From positions 12,090,001 to 12,154,000 of the forward strand of contig NC_046683.1 of the NCBI RefSeq assembly GCF_009870125.1: 64,000 nt of DNA, read 5' to 3'. Positions 51,301 through 63,609 of this stretch are shown one piece after another. A program made the position numbers and the translations under genes. Source of the stretch: Drosophila pseudoobscura (taxonomy: Eukaryota > Arthropoda > Insecta > Diptera > Drosophilidae). Each line of letters begins with the position of its first letter. The stretch's first letter is position 1. Below the pieces are notes generated by a model. That model had not been told where the DNA came from. It did no database searches and saw nothing but the letters and a program-made list of their open reading frames with translations.

Positions 51301-54300
51301 CTCTTCGTCCTGGCGTCGCAGCTGGTTTGTGGACACCTGCACCTGGGTCTCCAGCTCCATGACCTTGAGGCGCAGCTCCTTCAGCTCGGTGAGGGTCTCC
51401 ATCTCCCGTATCCGTGTCGTCATCAGCTCCTCCTCGAGCTTCTGCGTTAGCTCGCTGGACTTCGAGCCCTCAAAGAAGTTGGTCAACAGCTTCTTGGGCG
51501 TCGAGTCCAGCGCTTGGGTGTTCCGCTCGCTCTCGCTGCGCTGATTCTCGGCCAGCTGGCGCTGCCACTGAGAGCTGAGCTCCTGAACCCGCTGCTTGAG
51601 ATCCTTGAGGGAGAGCGAGGCCTCCGCCTCGCGCAGCTTGCTGGCAATCAGCTCGTCCTGCAGATGCGCCACCGAATTGTCCGGCGTTGTCTCGCGCAGC
51701 GTCTTCTTGTCCTCCTCCAGCTCCTCGACCTTTGACTTTAGATTCCTGATCTGATCCTCGCTCTCGGCCAGACCCTGGCGCACCTTCACCAGCTCCTCCA
51801 GCAGACAGGAGACCATCTCGTCGCGCTGCTTCAGTGCCTCTTCCTTCATGCACAGCTCATCGATCGACGACTGCCGAGAGTTGTTCTAAATTTCATGGGA
51901 GACTCAATCATTAAACTCTATCCATCTATGATTGATAGTTTGTTTTTTTCTTTGTTAGGGCATGCGGTGACAGGTGTTTGGTTATGATACAAATGATACT
52001 CCAACAATGGCTTCTACAGTTACAGCTACAGCTACAAATGATACTAGGGCTTCCAAAGATACAGATACTTATGATTATTTATGTTTGAACGTACGCGTAA
52101 GTACCCCACATACCGCGGGTTCGCTTAGTTCTTACAGAAAGTATATTAAAGATCATAGATCCAGAGGGGGACCATGCCTTAGGCACCAATTATTTCTTTA
52201 TTTAGAGGCACACAAGTCCCTGAAGGAGGAGACACTGTCAGTGACTCGAAAAAAACGTTTTAGCTGGGATTTTCTATCATGTTTACAAGGTATTTTCCTG
52301 TGTTGGTTGTTCATAAATTTACCACGAAACTATTTCCTTCGGTTCCGTGTCATCTATGTATCTCCTTCTTTTGGTTGTCCGTTATTCTTGTGCTTTGCTG
52401 TCAAACAGCGTGTATTAAGAGACTCGCTCAGAGAGGATTGTAAATATAACAGAATAGACACTAGAAGCGTATCTTTAGAGCTTGCTTTTCGTATAAACTG
52501 TGACCATTTGCTGGTCATTCATCGGACAGCACGGACAATCATTGCCTAAAGAACCTTCAAGGGATCACAAGACTATAGAGTATACAAGAATAAGCCTATA
52601 ACTAATGAAATTACACAAAAAAGCATGCACAACAGATTTATCGGGAATGGAATTCATTTGGTTTTGGAGGCAGGCAGGCATTGGGTAAGGCATTAACTAC
52701 AAGACAATGTTTATTCTCTTTTTTTTGGAGTTACTTACGCTGTCGATGGATACATTCTGTATGTTTTTTTTTGCATTTGGGGTGTGTATTGTTTTTGTTT
52801 TTGATTTGATTAAAGCGAACATTTTGTGTGTGAAGCACCACAACCATAAAGGAAATCAAATAAAATGGAAAAGAACACAGAAGTACAGATTAGCAACATA
52901 TTCCGTTTTAGTTACAGGTTTCAATCGAGAAGAGTGAGAGGTAGAGGCGGAAGACAGGCGATGGCAGGGCGGGCGACTGTACTTACATTCTCCTGCAGCC
53001 GAAGACTGAGACCACGAACCTCTTCGTTGGCATTCTCCAGCTGGTGCGAGACCTCCAGATAGGAGCGTCTCAGCTGCATCAGTTCCGTTTGAATGGCATA
53101 GCTAGGGGGGAGAAATAAGGGGGAAAAGATTATGAAGGAGATGATCTCTCTCTCTCTCTGGCAATCCCTCACCTTGTTTCTTCCTCTTCGGCCCGTGAGA
53201 CCTGACCCCGCACCAGGCGATCGGCCAGCTCTGCACTCTCAGCCTCAAGCAAATCATTGCGCTGCTTCAGCAGACAGTTCTCGCGACGCAACCGCCGCAG
53301 TTCGACCATCTCCTCCTGCTCTTTCTTCTTCAGGTCCTGATACTCCTTCTCCATCTTCTTCATGCGCTTTGTGTTCAGCTTCTGGGCGTACGCGAGATTG
53401 AAGAAACCCTCCGGGTCGGCCTCCACACGGCCGGGCAGCTCCTTCTGGAAGAACTTGAGCATGGCCTCCATGTCCAGGCAGAGGAGCGTCTCCTTGCCGG
53501 TGAGGAGGAGGGCCAGGGCCACCTTGAAGATGAACTCCATGCCCTCGCTGAGGAAGACGTCCATGATGCGGCAGCTGAGGTTCACGTTCAGCGTGGTCGT
53601 GTAGAGGGTGAGGAACCAGCTGGAGGCGTACATCGTTGTCTGGAAGCCCTGCTGCTGGAAGTGTATGTGCATGTCGGGTATCTGCTCCTGGACGAGATTC
53701 TCCAGCTGGTACATGCACAGGCCCAGCTCGGACATCGACGGCTTGAACATGTGCCGCATGCGATGCTGTTGCATGATCTGCACGAGCACCGCGAACGCCT
53801 CCTCCTCGGGCATCTGCATCAGCAGCAGGCCGACTATGAAGCCGGAGCCCTGGCAGTAGCCCACCTCGCGATCGTGCAGCGAGTAGGCCTTGATCACATT
53901 GAACAGCGCCTCCTGGCCGGGCCCGTCCTTCTCCTTGAAGAAGTCCACCTCGGGATAGGTGCGTGCAATGTCGCGGCGTATCACCTTCTCGCAGGCGCTC
54001 GTCGCCTTGATGTACTCCGCGTACTGCTTCTTGTCCGCCTCCGACGCCGTGCTCAGCTGTTGCCACACGATCGCCCGGAAATGGTGCGGTATGCCGCGGC
54101 GCACCAGCTCGCGCACGCACGGATTCTTGCGCTTCAGCGCCCCATCCCAGTCGTTCAGAATGGTGGCCCACGTTGTCCAGATGTCCTCCTCGGCCACGGA
54201 ATTGCCGCCTGCCAATAACGAAACGGATTAGGGGGCCCCCCACATATTTAATTAGTTCTGGGTTATCATACGTCGAATTTGAGATAATTTATGCATTAAA

Positions 54301-54993
54301 TGGAATGCCATTTGGAATTTAGTCACGGCCTGGAAAGCCCAGGTTCCAGATCTAATGGAAAGCAATCTCCTCTTCCAATGCGCACGTCTACCTCCCCGGG
54401 CGAGAGCCGGCAATTGTGGGAGCTAGCTCTCGTCTTTGCCTTTTCCGATAATTTGATAACTAAATGAAACCCAACTACGATAACGATTACCGAACGATTG
54501 AAGCTATTCGGAAATGGCAAAGCCCTTAGAATAATCGATTTATGGGAAAAAGGGAGCTCTTCCTTTGATAACTAAATGAAAGACGATTACGATTGCCATC
54601 GATTACGGAGTGGGCATGGGGATAGGACAGAGACCTTTACTCTTCTTTCTCCCACAGCAAGAACTCCTTTAGCAGATTCCCATAAGCGAAAGGACACAAG
54701 CTAGGAGACCACATTCGGAGGGGATGGAACAAATACTTACTCGAAGTGAGGCTTATCTGACTCGTGTCCGAGTTCTTGCGACTGTGCGTGGAGTGCAACG
54801 AATTGAGGGACTTGGCATCGCTCTCGATCAGCTTGTTGGCTGCCTCCAGCTTGGCCAGCAGATCCATTTCCGAGGTGGGCAGACTCTCATCGGCTGTGGG
54901 CGGTGGTAGAGTGCTGCTGTTGGGAGTGCCCTTCACATCCATCTTCGTTTGGCTCTCCGGTGTTGAGGCAGTTGTCGTGGCGGTCAGGGTCAT
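48334..54993 (-). CDS. Evi5: Evi5, TBC-domain Rab GTPase-activating protein
   Basis: TBC/Rab-GAP linked to Rab11 recycling; in Drosophila ovaries it keeps border-cell guidance receptors polarised. Seven exons chain in phase: 54741-54993, 53173-54208, 52987-53101, 51218-51885, 51023-51140, 50860-50958, 48334-48471. Total 808 residues; I recall 807 for D. melanogaster. Start MTLTATTTASTPESQTKMDV. The TBC domain runs about 122-330: RGIPHHFRAIVWQQLS, IRRDIARTYPE with the arginine finger near R167, and GYCQGSGFIVG with the glutamine finger near Q204. Residues about 370-770 form a long coiled coil (heptad-rich, Glu/Gln/Leu/Arg), followed by a Ser-rich tail ending RRGSTELST. Both catalytic fingers are present, so GAP activity is expected. 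Head-to-head with Sk1; converges on Gs2. The last intron (2.4 kb) and the one before 54208 could hide alternative exons. Confidence 0.95.
48472..50859. other. Evi5: Last Evi5 intron
   Basis: AT-rich intron without a supported exon; contains the short repeat relic near 48588, GA repeats at 49618-49645 and repeated AAGAGCTTT/GATCAAG words at 50335-50585. Confidence 0.6.
48588..48622. mobile_element. Short relic resembling the 35077 element end
   Basis: Reads TTTTGAATACCTTTGCAGGG followed by GTTATA, an imperfect palindrome around TGCAG and one mismatch from the end sequence at 35077. Only the end is recognisable. Confidence 0.3.
51886..52986. other. Evi5 intron with an opposite-strand ORF
   Basis: Holds a 180-codon ORF on the + strand (52007-52549) of uncertain meaning; otherwise ordinary intron DNA. 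Confidence 0.55.
54209..54740. other. Evi5: Evi5 intron 1
   Basis: Ordinary intron; TTTGATAACTAAATGAAA occurs with small changes at about 54449 and 54560. No exon. Confidence 0.6.
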
Positions 54994-57900
54994 AGCGGCG
55001 CTGACGGCAACAACGAGCTGCTCGCAGAGGAGTCAAGGCTGGAACTAGAGCGACAGACAGATATATCTCTGATCGTGTGCGATCTTTCAGTTGATCCCGA
55101 GATTCCCGATCCTTTGGCCTAACAGCAACGACACATGATGCTCAATTTCCTCTGTTTGGCGATGCGCTACGTCCCTGGTCGACGTCTCTCTCAACTGCAA
55201 TTGACATTAATGGAAACATTTCATTAGTTAAAAGAACTAGCCAGACTAAAATCCAAAACAAACAGAGTCTCGCAGTCTTTGGAAAGAGGTACCAGTGCTA
55301 GAAGAGAGCGGGAGCGAGAGGGAGAGTACTCGTGTTCCCAGTGTGGATTCCCCAGCAGCCCGTCTGTGTTATGTGTTCTCTATGTTGTGTTCTTCCACCT
55401 TTTGTTTATATTTCCAGGCGCCCTACAAAACTAAGAAGGATAGCCCGGGGGGAGGGGGTTTGGGGGCAAAACAATGGAAAAAGCTGTTGGGGCTTTTTGT
55501 TGATTGCGCCCCAAAGCCGTGCTGGCAGATCGCTGGGTATTATGGGGTATATTCTTTTTTGGAAAATCCTTATACTCCTACTCCTCAGAGTAGAAGAGTA
55601 AAAGAAAAGAGTAGAAGGGTTCAACAGTATAAGAGTTGAGAGGCAAAATGCTCCACTGTTCGCTTTTAAACACAATTCGCAGAGAGAAAAAGAAGGCGTC
55701 AAGAAGGCGTCCCCGTATAAGAGTAACAAAAGTTCCATCTTTTTCGCACTTTCCAACTCTATTTTTTCAAATATCAAGTATACGAGTTTTTGCTCTCTCT
55801 CTACTACCGTTTTTGGATACATGGGAGTTCCTCCTTTGCTGTTCCCTTGCTTCCCTTGTCCGCAAGAACGACACAACAAAGTAGCGCGGAAAAGCACAGG
55901 AAATGTACCGTTTCGAAACGTTATCAAAGTGCTCTACTTCTCTACAATGCCTCACCTCGCAACACCTGCCGCCAATAACAGTTATCAAAAGCGCAAAAGA
56001 GAGAGAGAGAGAGAGAGAGCCAGAAAGTGTTTTGCTTTTGTTAGATTGGTAAACACACTCGTTTGTTCTTTGCTCTCTTCTTTGCTCTTTTTTGTATAAT
56101 ATTTTCTTTCTTTTTTCTTGTTTCTTCTTTTGCTTCCTTTTCTTTCTTTTACTGCGTCTTCTGCGACTTCGGTCAATCAAAGATCGAACCAAAGGAGAGA
56201 GAGGGAGACAGAGAGAGAGAGAGAGAGAGAGATAAGGAGAGCGCCTTTATTATCGCATCGATGATAACCGAAAGTTTTTTTTTTATAGTTTTGTTATTTT
56301 TTTTTTTTGTGATCGATTAATCCGACATTCCTCATTAGAAGAAGTTGTTTTATAGATTGATTATATATTTCCTTTTGCTTGGATTTCACTTCAGTTTCTG
56401 GTTTAGATTTGAGACTTGTTTTTTTTTTATGGGCTTCGGGGTTTAAAGATCGATTGGATTACTCTGCTCAACTGCTTTCATTGGCCAAATTCCCACCCGC
56501 GTAGCAAAACCGAGGGGCACTGCTGCAAAATCTTGCGAATCGAATCATTCGAATCCACAGCTGGTGCACACTTCGATCATGTATAAAGAGAACTGAAATT
56601 AAACCATAAATACAAATTTAAGCACAGATCTAATAGGTAGGTTTGGGTGCCGTATCCACTCTTTTAAGTAAGAACCAAAGTGGTAATTACTATAAGTACA
56701 GAATTGTGTAGAAGCCTTTGCTATTAATTACCGAAAGAGAGAGGAGAGGCTGTCCATCTATCTCTCTTGTTGGAGGGCTTTTCATCTAATGGGACTCCCT
56801 ATTCAACCCCTTATGCGTACCCCTACTCTGGGCTCCCTTTTCAGTTTTCTTTTTTGTTTTCAATGCAATTGAAAAGTATAATATAGTAGTATATATCATC
56901 ATGTACATATGTAGGTCAGGAGACGATAGACAGAGACAGAGTGCAAAAGAGCCGGGGTCTGGTCTTTATCGGACTGTGCAGTCGGTGCAATAACCACTTA
57001 AGTGCTGCCACGGGGCCCCCCCCACACCCCCTTCCTTGTGATCCATTAAAGGCCACATGTTTGCCACAGTTCCCGGTGAGGGAGGGGTGTCTCTGGACAT
57101 TAATTGGCCATGGGGCCACGTGAGTGACTCATTGAGGTGGTGCTTCCCTCCCTCTCGTTGGTGGGTGAATCAACCTCCCATCCAGATACGAGTACCAGCG
57201 TACGCTCTATTATGCTTTGGGTTTGGGTTTTCCTCTAAAGCAGTTCATTTGGAGGAGAAGAACGCAGCAAATTAACCCGTCAAGCAGTGGATTTACAGGC
57301 TAAACACCAGTCAAGCAGTAGCTTAAGCTACACCGCTTATTGTTTCGAATCAACGACTGGACTATATTTATTATCTATCTGCTTTTTGCTTTTTGCAGCT
57401 GTGGGGCCTCGAAGCCACCCCCCACACAATTGCCTTATGGCAGCGAAAAATAAAAAATAAAAAAAAAAACTGTCCCCACCAGCAATTTCCAAGCAATTGA
57501 ACCAATCTCTGTTATTTTTTCAGCTCTGATATCAACAGACGCGCGCAATTAAAAAAAATAAAAGAGCAGAAATAATCAAACAAAAAAATATACAAAAAAA
57601 TACTGCTTAATGTACACCTGGCAAAAAAACAAAAAAAAAATATTTCCAGAGGATTTATATGCTTTAGGTTTCGCAAAATCCCTTACACCGCAAAAAAACA
57701 AACAAATAAACAAAAAATGGAAATGCTTGCGTGTATGTGTGTGTGTGTGTGTGTGTGTGACTGAGTCACGTTGAAGACCCATGGATAAACGTTAGATAAG
57801 ATCTGCGAGTCTAGGGTTCAACGTGACGTATACACAACATGTGTCGCAACATGTTGATACCCCCGCCCCAGCCGCCTCGCATTTCGTTTTGATTGATTAA

Positions 57901-58924
57901 CCCCTTCCATTAATAAGAGAGAACGAGACGGAAGGAGAGTGAGAACAAATTATGAATGAAAGGCCACGAAAATTGCATAAAGAGAGCACCAAAGCATCGA
58001 GAGACAAAGAGGCAAAGCGGCGGAGGCGGCAGAGAGAGAGCAGTAGAGTGGGAAAGCTCACACATGCGGCCAAAGCCATGCTCAAGCCGAAGCCCAGGCC
58101 TCACTCTCGCTCTCTCGCATTCAAAGTCAAAGGCAAATTGCAGCTTAAATGTGCAAGAAGGACAGCCATACACACACACACGCACACAGTCAGGCCTGCC
58201 TGCAGCGTAGACAGTGCCCAAAGCTTGTATGACACTGGATTGCTTGGGCAATTGAATGAGCTCTTCTTACACTGATCTAATAGAATTTTCTCTGCTACGG
58301 GCTACTAATAGATATTTTTAATAATTATAACATAGACCCAAACTGTTTCATATCTCAGGCCGGAGTGCCTTAATCAATTGTAATATAATTATTTCCAAAC
58401 GTGTTTAAGCTAATTTTAATAATAATTCAATTCAGATCTATAATTTCATATCGACACTTTTTTACATAAAGATCGTAAATGGAATTTTAAATCGAAAATT
58501 GAACTAAAATCTTTAATACATTTAAAATATTATAGTATATTTATATTTATTATATTATTTGTATATTTATTATGTTATTTTTATATTTATTATATTATTT
58601 GTATATTTATTATATTATTTTAATATTTATTTTTTCTCGCTTTCCATTGGTTGTTGCGGTTATTTTTTTTACTGAAACTCAAACCAGTGTCATACAGACT
58701 TTAGGTTTTGCTTCGATGCATTTCTCTGCCTGTTTGCACACTTAAAGCTTTAATTTTGGCCTTTGACTTTGACTAAGTGTGCGTGTGTGTGTGTGTGAGT
58801 GGTGTCATACAGGCTTAAGTAAGTAATGGGGAGAGAGGAAAAATGTAACACCAACAGAGTGACAGTTAACACTCGATCTCTCTGGCAGTGTCCGCCAAAC
58901 AGAGGCTAGACATAGAGTGGGAGC

Positions 58925-58955
<31 letters not shown>

Positions 58956-59850
58956 TTGTGTTTGTTGTTATTTATCGAATGCACGCACGGACGCCCCGAC
59001 CGCCCGACAGCTGTTTTTAAGTAACAAATAAAATAAAACAAAAATAAATGAGCGAACAGAAGATAAAGACGTACTAATATCTCCATCGATACGATACGTG
59101 TTGATTAGATTTCGACACGACACTAAAACAAAAACAAATAAAGCGCCCAAGATTGCGCCAGTGTGTGTCCGTGTGTGTGTGAAAGCAACAGCAACAGCAA
59201 ACGATGTGCAAATCGTAAAATCTCCATTAAAAATAAGGTTAGTGTTCACCCTCGCCCACGGGTCGACTTCAGTACGAAAAGCGCGCAGGAAGCGATCGGT
59301 ACGGAACGGAACGGCACGGAACGGTGCGAAGCGACAAAGCGACAAAACGACAAAAAAAAGTAACGCACACACACACACGAAAGAGCGTAAGCTCCGACGG
59401 GCATGAGATCGCATGCAGACACAACACAATTATTATTATTAAATTTAATAGAAAACACCTACACATTAATATAATAACGTAAATAATAGACCACAAAAAA
59501 AAAAAAAACACAAAAAACAAAAAATAAACATATACCAAACGGGTTTCAAACGCTCTCTTCGGCTCCCTGCTGGCCAGCCTGCTGCCCTGGCTCTCTTTTC
59601 ACCGATCTTCATTTTGCGCCATCCACTATTACGGTTTGTTCGTGTTTGGTGTTGTTTTTTTTGTGAGTGTTAAAGACAAAGACAAGGTCAGAAAAAAACT
59701 CCACTCGAAAAGAGAAGGGGATTTACAACGGTGCACAAAGTGCAGAAACAGAGACAGGGAGAGTGGGAGAGAGCGAGAGAGAGCGTGGAGTCATAGACAA
59801 TCTTCAGAGAGCCAGCGAGCGGGAGAGCGAGAGAGCGAGAGAGCCTGCCC
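54994..59850. other. Evi5-Sk1 divergent region
   Basis: About 4.9 kb holding both 5' leaders and promoters; start sites cannot be fixed. Features: GA tracts (55997-56018, 56205-56232, 58925-58950), T-rich runs, a (GT)n at 57737-57757, a 20-bp repeat (58546-58625), and a CA/CG-rich leader-like stretch at 59160-59860 before the Sk1 ATG. Small ORFs over GA/CT tracts are artefacts. Confidence 0.55.
58546..58625. repeat. 20-bp AT-rich tandem repeat, four copies
   Basis: Four head-to-tail copies of TTTATTATATTATTTGTATA with one to three changes each. Confidence 0.85.
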
Positions 59851-61887
59851 ATGACAGCCACAACGGAAGCCGTGGCCGCCACCACACCCGTCCAGGAGCA
59901 GCTCGACGGCAAGAGCATGCCGTCCCTGCCCTCCACACCCACATCGGCCTCGTCGGAGACTAGCCAGGCCTTGAGCGAGATCTTCTTCGTGGAGAGCAGC
60001 CGTCGCAAGCACAGCATCAAGATCCAGGTGAAGCTCTGTCCGGAGGGCGTGTACCTGCGGCGGGAGACCGACCAGGATGATCACATCAACGAGCAGCTGA
60101 TACGCATCGACGACATCATTGGCTCCCGGTTTGGTCCGCGCCTGAAGAAGCGGCCACGCGGCGGCCTCAATTCGTGCAAGAATCCCAGCGGGGATGCCAC
60201 GCAGGAGCAGGAACAGCAGCCGGATCGGGACAACAGCGCCTACCTCTACATCTATGCGTATCTGAAGAAGGAGAAGCCTCTGCGCCGCGTACAGACGCTG
60301 CGCATCCTGCGCTTTCGCTCGAGCAACGACTATGCGGAGAATCTGCAGACGGCAGAGCTCTGGCATCGCACCATACGGGAGCACAAGCAGCGCAACAGCA
60401 CCACCATCGACACGAACGGCTCCGTCTTGGGCGCGGGCGGGAGCTCTGTCAAACACCTGTTGATCCTGCTCAATCCGAAATCGGGCTCGGGCAAGGGTAG
60501 AGAGCTCTTCCAGAAGCAGGTGGCCCCGCTGCTGACCGAGGCGGAGGTCCAGTATGATCTTCAGATCACAACGCATCCCCACTATGCGAAGGAGTTTGTG
60601 CGCACCCGTAAGGATCTGCTGGAGCGCTACTCGGGCATTGTGGTGGCCTCCGGCGACGGGCTCTTCTACGAGGTCCTCAACGGTCTGATGGAGCGCATGG
60701 ACTGGCGTCGCGCCTGCCGCAATCTGCCGCTCGGCATCATACCCTGCGGCAGCGGCAACGGCCTGGCCAAGAGCGTGGCCCATCACTGCAATGAGCCGTA
60801 CGAACCGAAGCCCATCCTTCATGCCACGCTCACGTGCATTGCTGGCAGGAGCACGCCCATGGATGTGGTCCGTGTGGAGCTGTCCTCCAGGGACAAGCAC
60901 TATGTGATGTACTCCTTCTTGTCCGTGGGCTGGGGCCTCATTGCCGACATTGACATCGAGAGCGAGCGTCTGCGGTCGATTGGCGCCCAACGGTTCACGC
61001 TGTGGGCCATCAAGCGGCTCATCTCGCTGAGGTCCTATAAGGGCAAGGTCTTCTATCTGCCCTGCCCAAAGGAGGAGAAGGAGGAGGAGGAGCAGCAGGA
61101 GCAGCAGGAGACTGCTGCCGCTGCCCCCCAGGAGAAGGAAACTCCACGGCAGCTGCCAGTGGAGGAGCAGGCGCCACCAAGCAGGCCTGTCTCATTGCCG
61201 CTGAACGTCAACGGCGATGTCAGCGAGGAGAGCGAGTTCAGGGATCTGCCGGAGGACCTCAACGAGGAGTCCGAGACGGACCCGGACCAGTTTGCCGATG
61301 CCCTGTCGATGGATCGTTCCATCTTTCGCCAGCACGCCGACAGCTGGCACTCGGCCATGTCCCGCCGGACCGCCTACTATTCGGTGGGGGGCCAGAGCAT
61401 CCGATCGAATCGCAGCCGGATGAGCGTCTCCCAGAGGATTGAGGCGGCCAATGCAGAGTTTGCGGAGCTAGTGCCCTCGGGCACAATACCGGGACTGCAG
61501 CTTCCGTTGCCTGCCGCCGACGGATGGTGCTGCGAGGAGGGGGAGTTCGTGATGGTGCATGCCGCCTACACGACGCACCTGTCCTCCGACTGCTACTTTG
61601 CGCCGGAGTCGCGGCTAAACGATGGCATCATCTATCTGGTGATCATCCGCAGCGGCGTGGGGCGCCACCAGATGCTCAACTTTCTGCTGAGCATGAACAC
61701 GGGCACCCACTTGCCGCCCGGCGACGATGATCCCTTCATTCGGGTGGTGCCCGTCAAGGCGTTCCGTATCGAGCCGAGTGCCAGCGATGGCATCTTGGTC
61801 GTCGATGGCGAGCGTGTCGACTACGGGCCCATACAGGCGGAGGTGCTGCCAGGACTGATCAATGTGATGACCACCAATGGACAGTGA
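59851..61887 (+). CDS. Sk1: Sphingosine kinase 1
   Basis: Phosphorylates sphingosine and related long-chain bases with ATP to form the 1-phosphate, part of sphingolipid turnover in the cytosol and at membranes. A single coding exon, 678 residues; the melanogaster protein is near 640, the excess lying in an acidic/Gln-rich insert. Start MTATTEAVAATTPVQEQLDG; the region just upstream is purine-rich and has no in-frame ATG. The diacylglycerol-kinase-type catalytic domain begins at HLLILLNPKSGSGKGRE (N at about 208, P-loop-like nucleotide site), continues with VVASGDGLFYEVLNG (catalytic GDG at about 268-270) and PCGSGNGLAKS (about 298-308). An insert with poly-Glu/Gln and Ala (about 405-430) and a Ser/Asp-rich segment separate it from the C-terminal part, ending PGLINVMTTNGQ. 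Very GC-rich at third positions. Head-to-head with Evi5. Confidence 0.96.
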   Translation: MTATTEAVAATTPVQEQLDGKSMPSLPSTPTSASSETSQALSEIFFVESSRRKHSIKIQVKLCPEGVYLRRETDQDDHINEQLIRIDDIIGSRFGPRLKKRPRGGLNSCKNPSGDATQEQEQQPDRDNSAYLYIYAYLKKEKPLRRVQTLRILRFRSSNDYAENLQTAELWHRTIREHKQRNSTTIDTNGSVLGAGGSSVKHLLILLNPKSGSGKGRELFQKQVAPLLTEAEVQYDLQITTHPHYAKEFVRTRKDLLERYSGIVVASGDGLFYEVLNGLMERMDWRRACRNLPLGIIPCGSGNGLAKSVAHHCNEPYEPKPILHATLTCIAGRSTPMDVVRVELSSRDKHYVMYSFLSVGWGLIADIDIESERLRSIGAQRFTLWAIKRLISLRSYKGKVFYLPCPKEEKEEEEQQEQQETAAAAPQEKETPRQLPVEEQAPPSRPVSLPLNVNGDVSEESEFRDLPEDLNEESETDPDQFADALSMDRSIFRQHADSWHSAMSRRTAYYSVGGQSIRSNRSRMSVSQRIEAANAEFAELVPSGTIPGLQLPLPAADGWCCEEGEFVMVHAAYTTHLSSDCYFAPESRLNDGIIYLVIIRSGVGRHQMLNFLLSMNTGTHLPPGDDDPFIRVVPVKAFRIEPSASDGILVVDGERVDYGPIQAEVLPGLINVMTTNGQ

Positions 61888-62684
61888 GGATGTATCGGAT
61901 AGTGATAACGATAACGATAGCGATAGCGCTATATCGATCAAGTGATCAGGGCTATGGGACATTACAGATCAGATAAAAAGAGAACAGTACTATAAGCATT
62001 TGTCGATAGTTGCCTACGTTCGATAGCCATTAATCGATCATCAAATGAATACGATATATTTACGTAAAATTAATCGATAACTATCGAGTTTTCGATCACC
62101 GCAAATGTATGCAAAATTGCAAAACTTCGACAAAAACTATTTTAAATGTATTATTCTAAATCGACAAGCAATCGATAACTTATGATAAATTATCGGTATA
62201 ATCGATAAATAATCGACCAACCATAACCAACGAAATTTATGTATACGATATTCAGCTTTAAATCGATAAACCGCTCATCGATAATCGATAAACTTACGAT
62301 TTAGCTAAGACACATTCAACAGATCGATGTAATCGATAACCGAATGTACAACCCTAGTCTAGGATTACAATTTGAATATTTGTTTGCCTAATGGACTGTC
62401 CCCCGCATTCGATACGCAAAAATTCATGACATTAATCGATAGCTAAATCTAATTTAAAAAAAACTATGACGTAGGTATGGATGGAGGGATAAATATTTAT
62501 GTATATTCTTTGATAATCGATTTTATATGGGATAAACGCTAAACACTATTCGATACCTGCCTTCAGAGCTACTAGATCTGCACAAAGATCCACCCGGAAA
62601 GGGAACAAACACTTAAAGAATCGATTAAGTATTTTTTTTTTTTTTTGCCAATTGTTAATTATTTTAAGACTAAGAATGAATAAA
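61888..62684 (+). other. Sk1: Sk1 3' UTR and ATCGAT-rich DNA
   Basis: From the TGA at 61885-61887 the sequence is dense in ATCGATAA/TAATCGATA words up to about 62530. An AATAAA at 62679-62684 is the first well-placed polyadenylation signal. Confidence 0.45.
62679..62684 (+). terminator. Sk1: Candidate Sk1 polyadenylation signal
   Basis: AATAAA in GAATGAATAAAGATAGC, about 800 bp after the Sk1 stop. Confidence 0.35.
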
Positions 62685-62967
62685 GATAGCGGGAACAGAA
62701 GAACAAAACCAAAAACCAAAATCAAAAAAATACATAATGTGAATTTTGTTGCCTTGGAAACGATATGTCTCACGCTTCTCATCCGGTTGCATGGCGATCT
62801 TTATCGATATCAGTGCCCCTGGGGCCCGTAATCGGTCCGATGTTCAAGTGGCAGAGGTGGGCCATTAAAATGCAAACGTAGACGACCAGATATGCCAAAA
62901 GGGATTACCGAAAGCACGCGCAATCATTATTAATAAAAAATACAACAAAAAAACAAGCACCACCCAG

Positions 62968-63002
62968 CAGTGAAAGCTCTGTCCCGCTTAGAGCTTTCAC
63001 TG
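62968..63002. repeat. Perfect 13-bp inverted repeat, 9-nt loop
   Basis: CAGTGAAAGCTCT and its exact reverse complement around GTCCCGCTT. Outer CCCAG/CTGGG can extend the stem past a small bulge. Confidence 0.8.
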
Positions 63003-63545
63003 TATCTCTGGGAATCGACATATCATATCAGAAATTATCTCTGACAGGTACTTAAGCAATTCCTGGAATGACAGTGCAAACGATGGGTTGGTTGTAACGC
63101 CGATAGAATCTTCAATGGAAATAGAAACGGGTCACTCTCTACAAAATGTACTCCCCAGAGTGTTGCCTTCAAAGAGGTCTACAATATCAAGGGTGCTGTC
63201 CATCGATCGATAATATTTATCACCTTATGTACCTACGGCGTACACTCGGAAAAAGAGTTAAAGAATGGTTGCAACGTTTTCAGGGCATACTTTTAGGCAA
63301 CAGTGTTTCGTTCTAGCGTTCGATCGGCGAAACCACTATCTTCATCTGTGGGGATTCAACGGCATTGTGTCTCGGCACGCGGAATGATGGAATGGAACAA
63401 AAGATCGGCAGGCAGGGCAATGTGTTGTAGCAACAGCACTCACGGAATAAGCAGTGCGTCCCATCACCGGTTAGAAAGACCGTTATTGACGTCACTGGCT
63501 GCCTTCTCTTCGATGAGAGCACCGAATGCCTAATAGGCTCTTTTG

Positions 63546-63561
63546 TTTCGTCATTCGACTG

Positions 63562-63585
<24 letters not shown>
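63546..63585. repeat. (GA)n microsatellite
   Basis: About 14 uninterrupted GA units followed by GCGAGAGGC; a potential GAGA-factor platform, but no promoter can be tied to it. Confidence 0.8.
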
Positions 63586-63598
<13 letters not shown>

Positions 63599-63609
63599 GC
63601 AGAGCGGAC

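Noticed and set aside
53254..54243. 329-codon ORF on the - strand in another frame
   Set aside because: Out-of-frame shadow of the Evi5 TBC exon.
59791..60990. 399-codon ORF on the - strand
   Set aside because: Antisense shadow of Sk1; the Sk1 strand carries all catalytic motifs.
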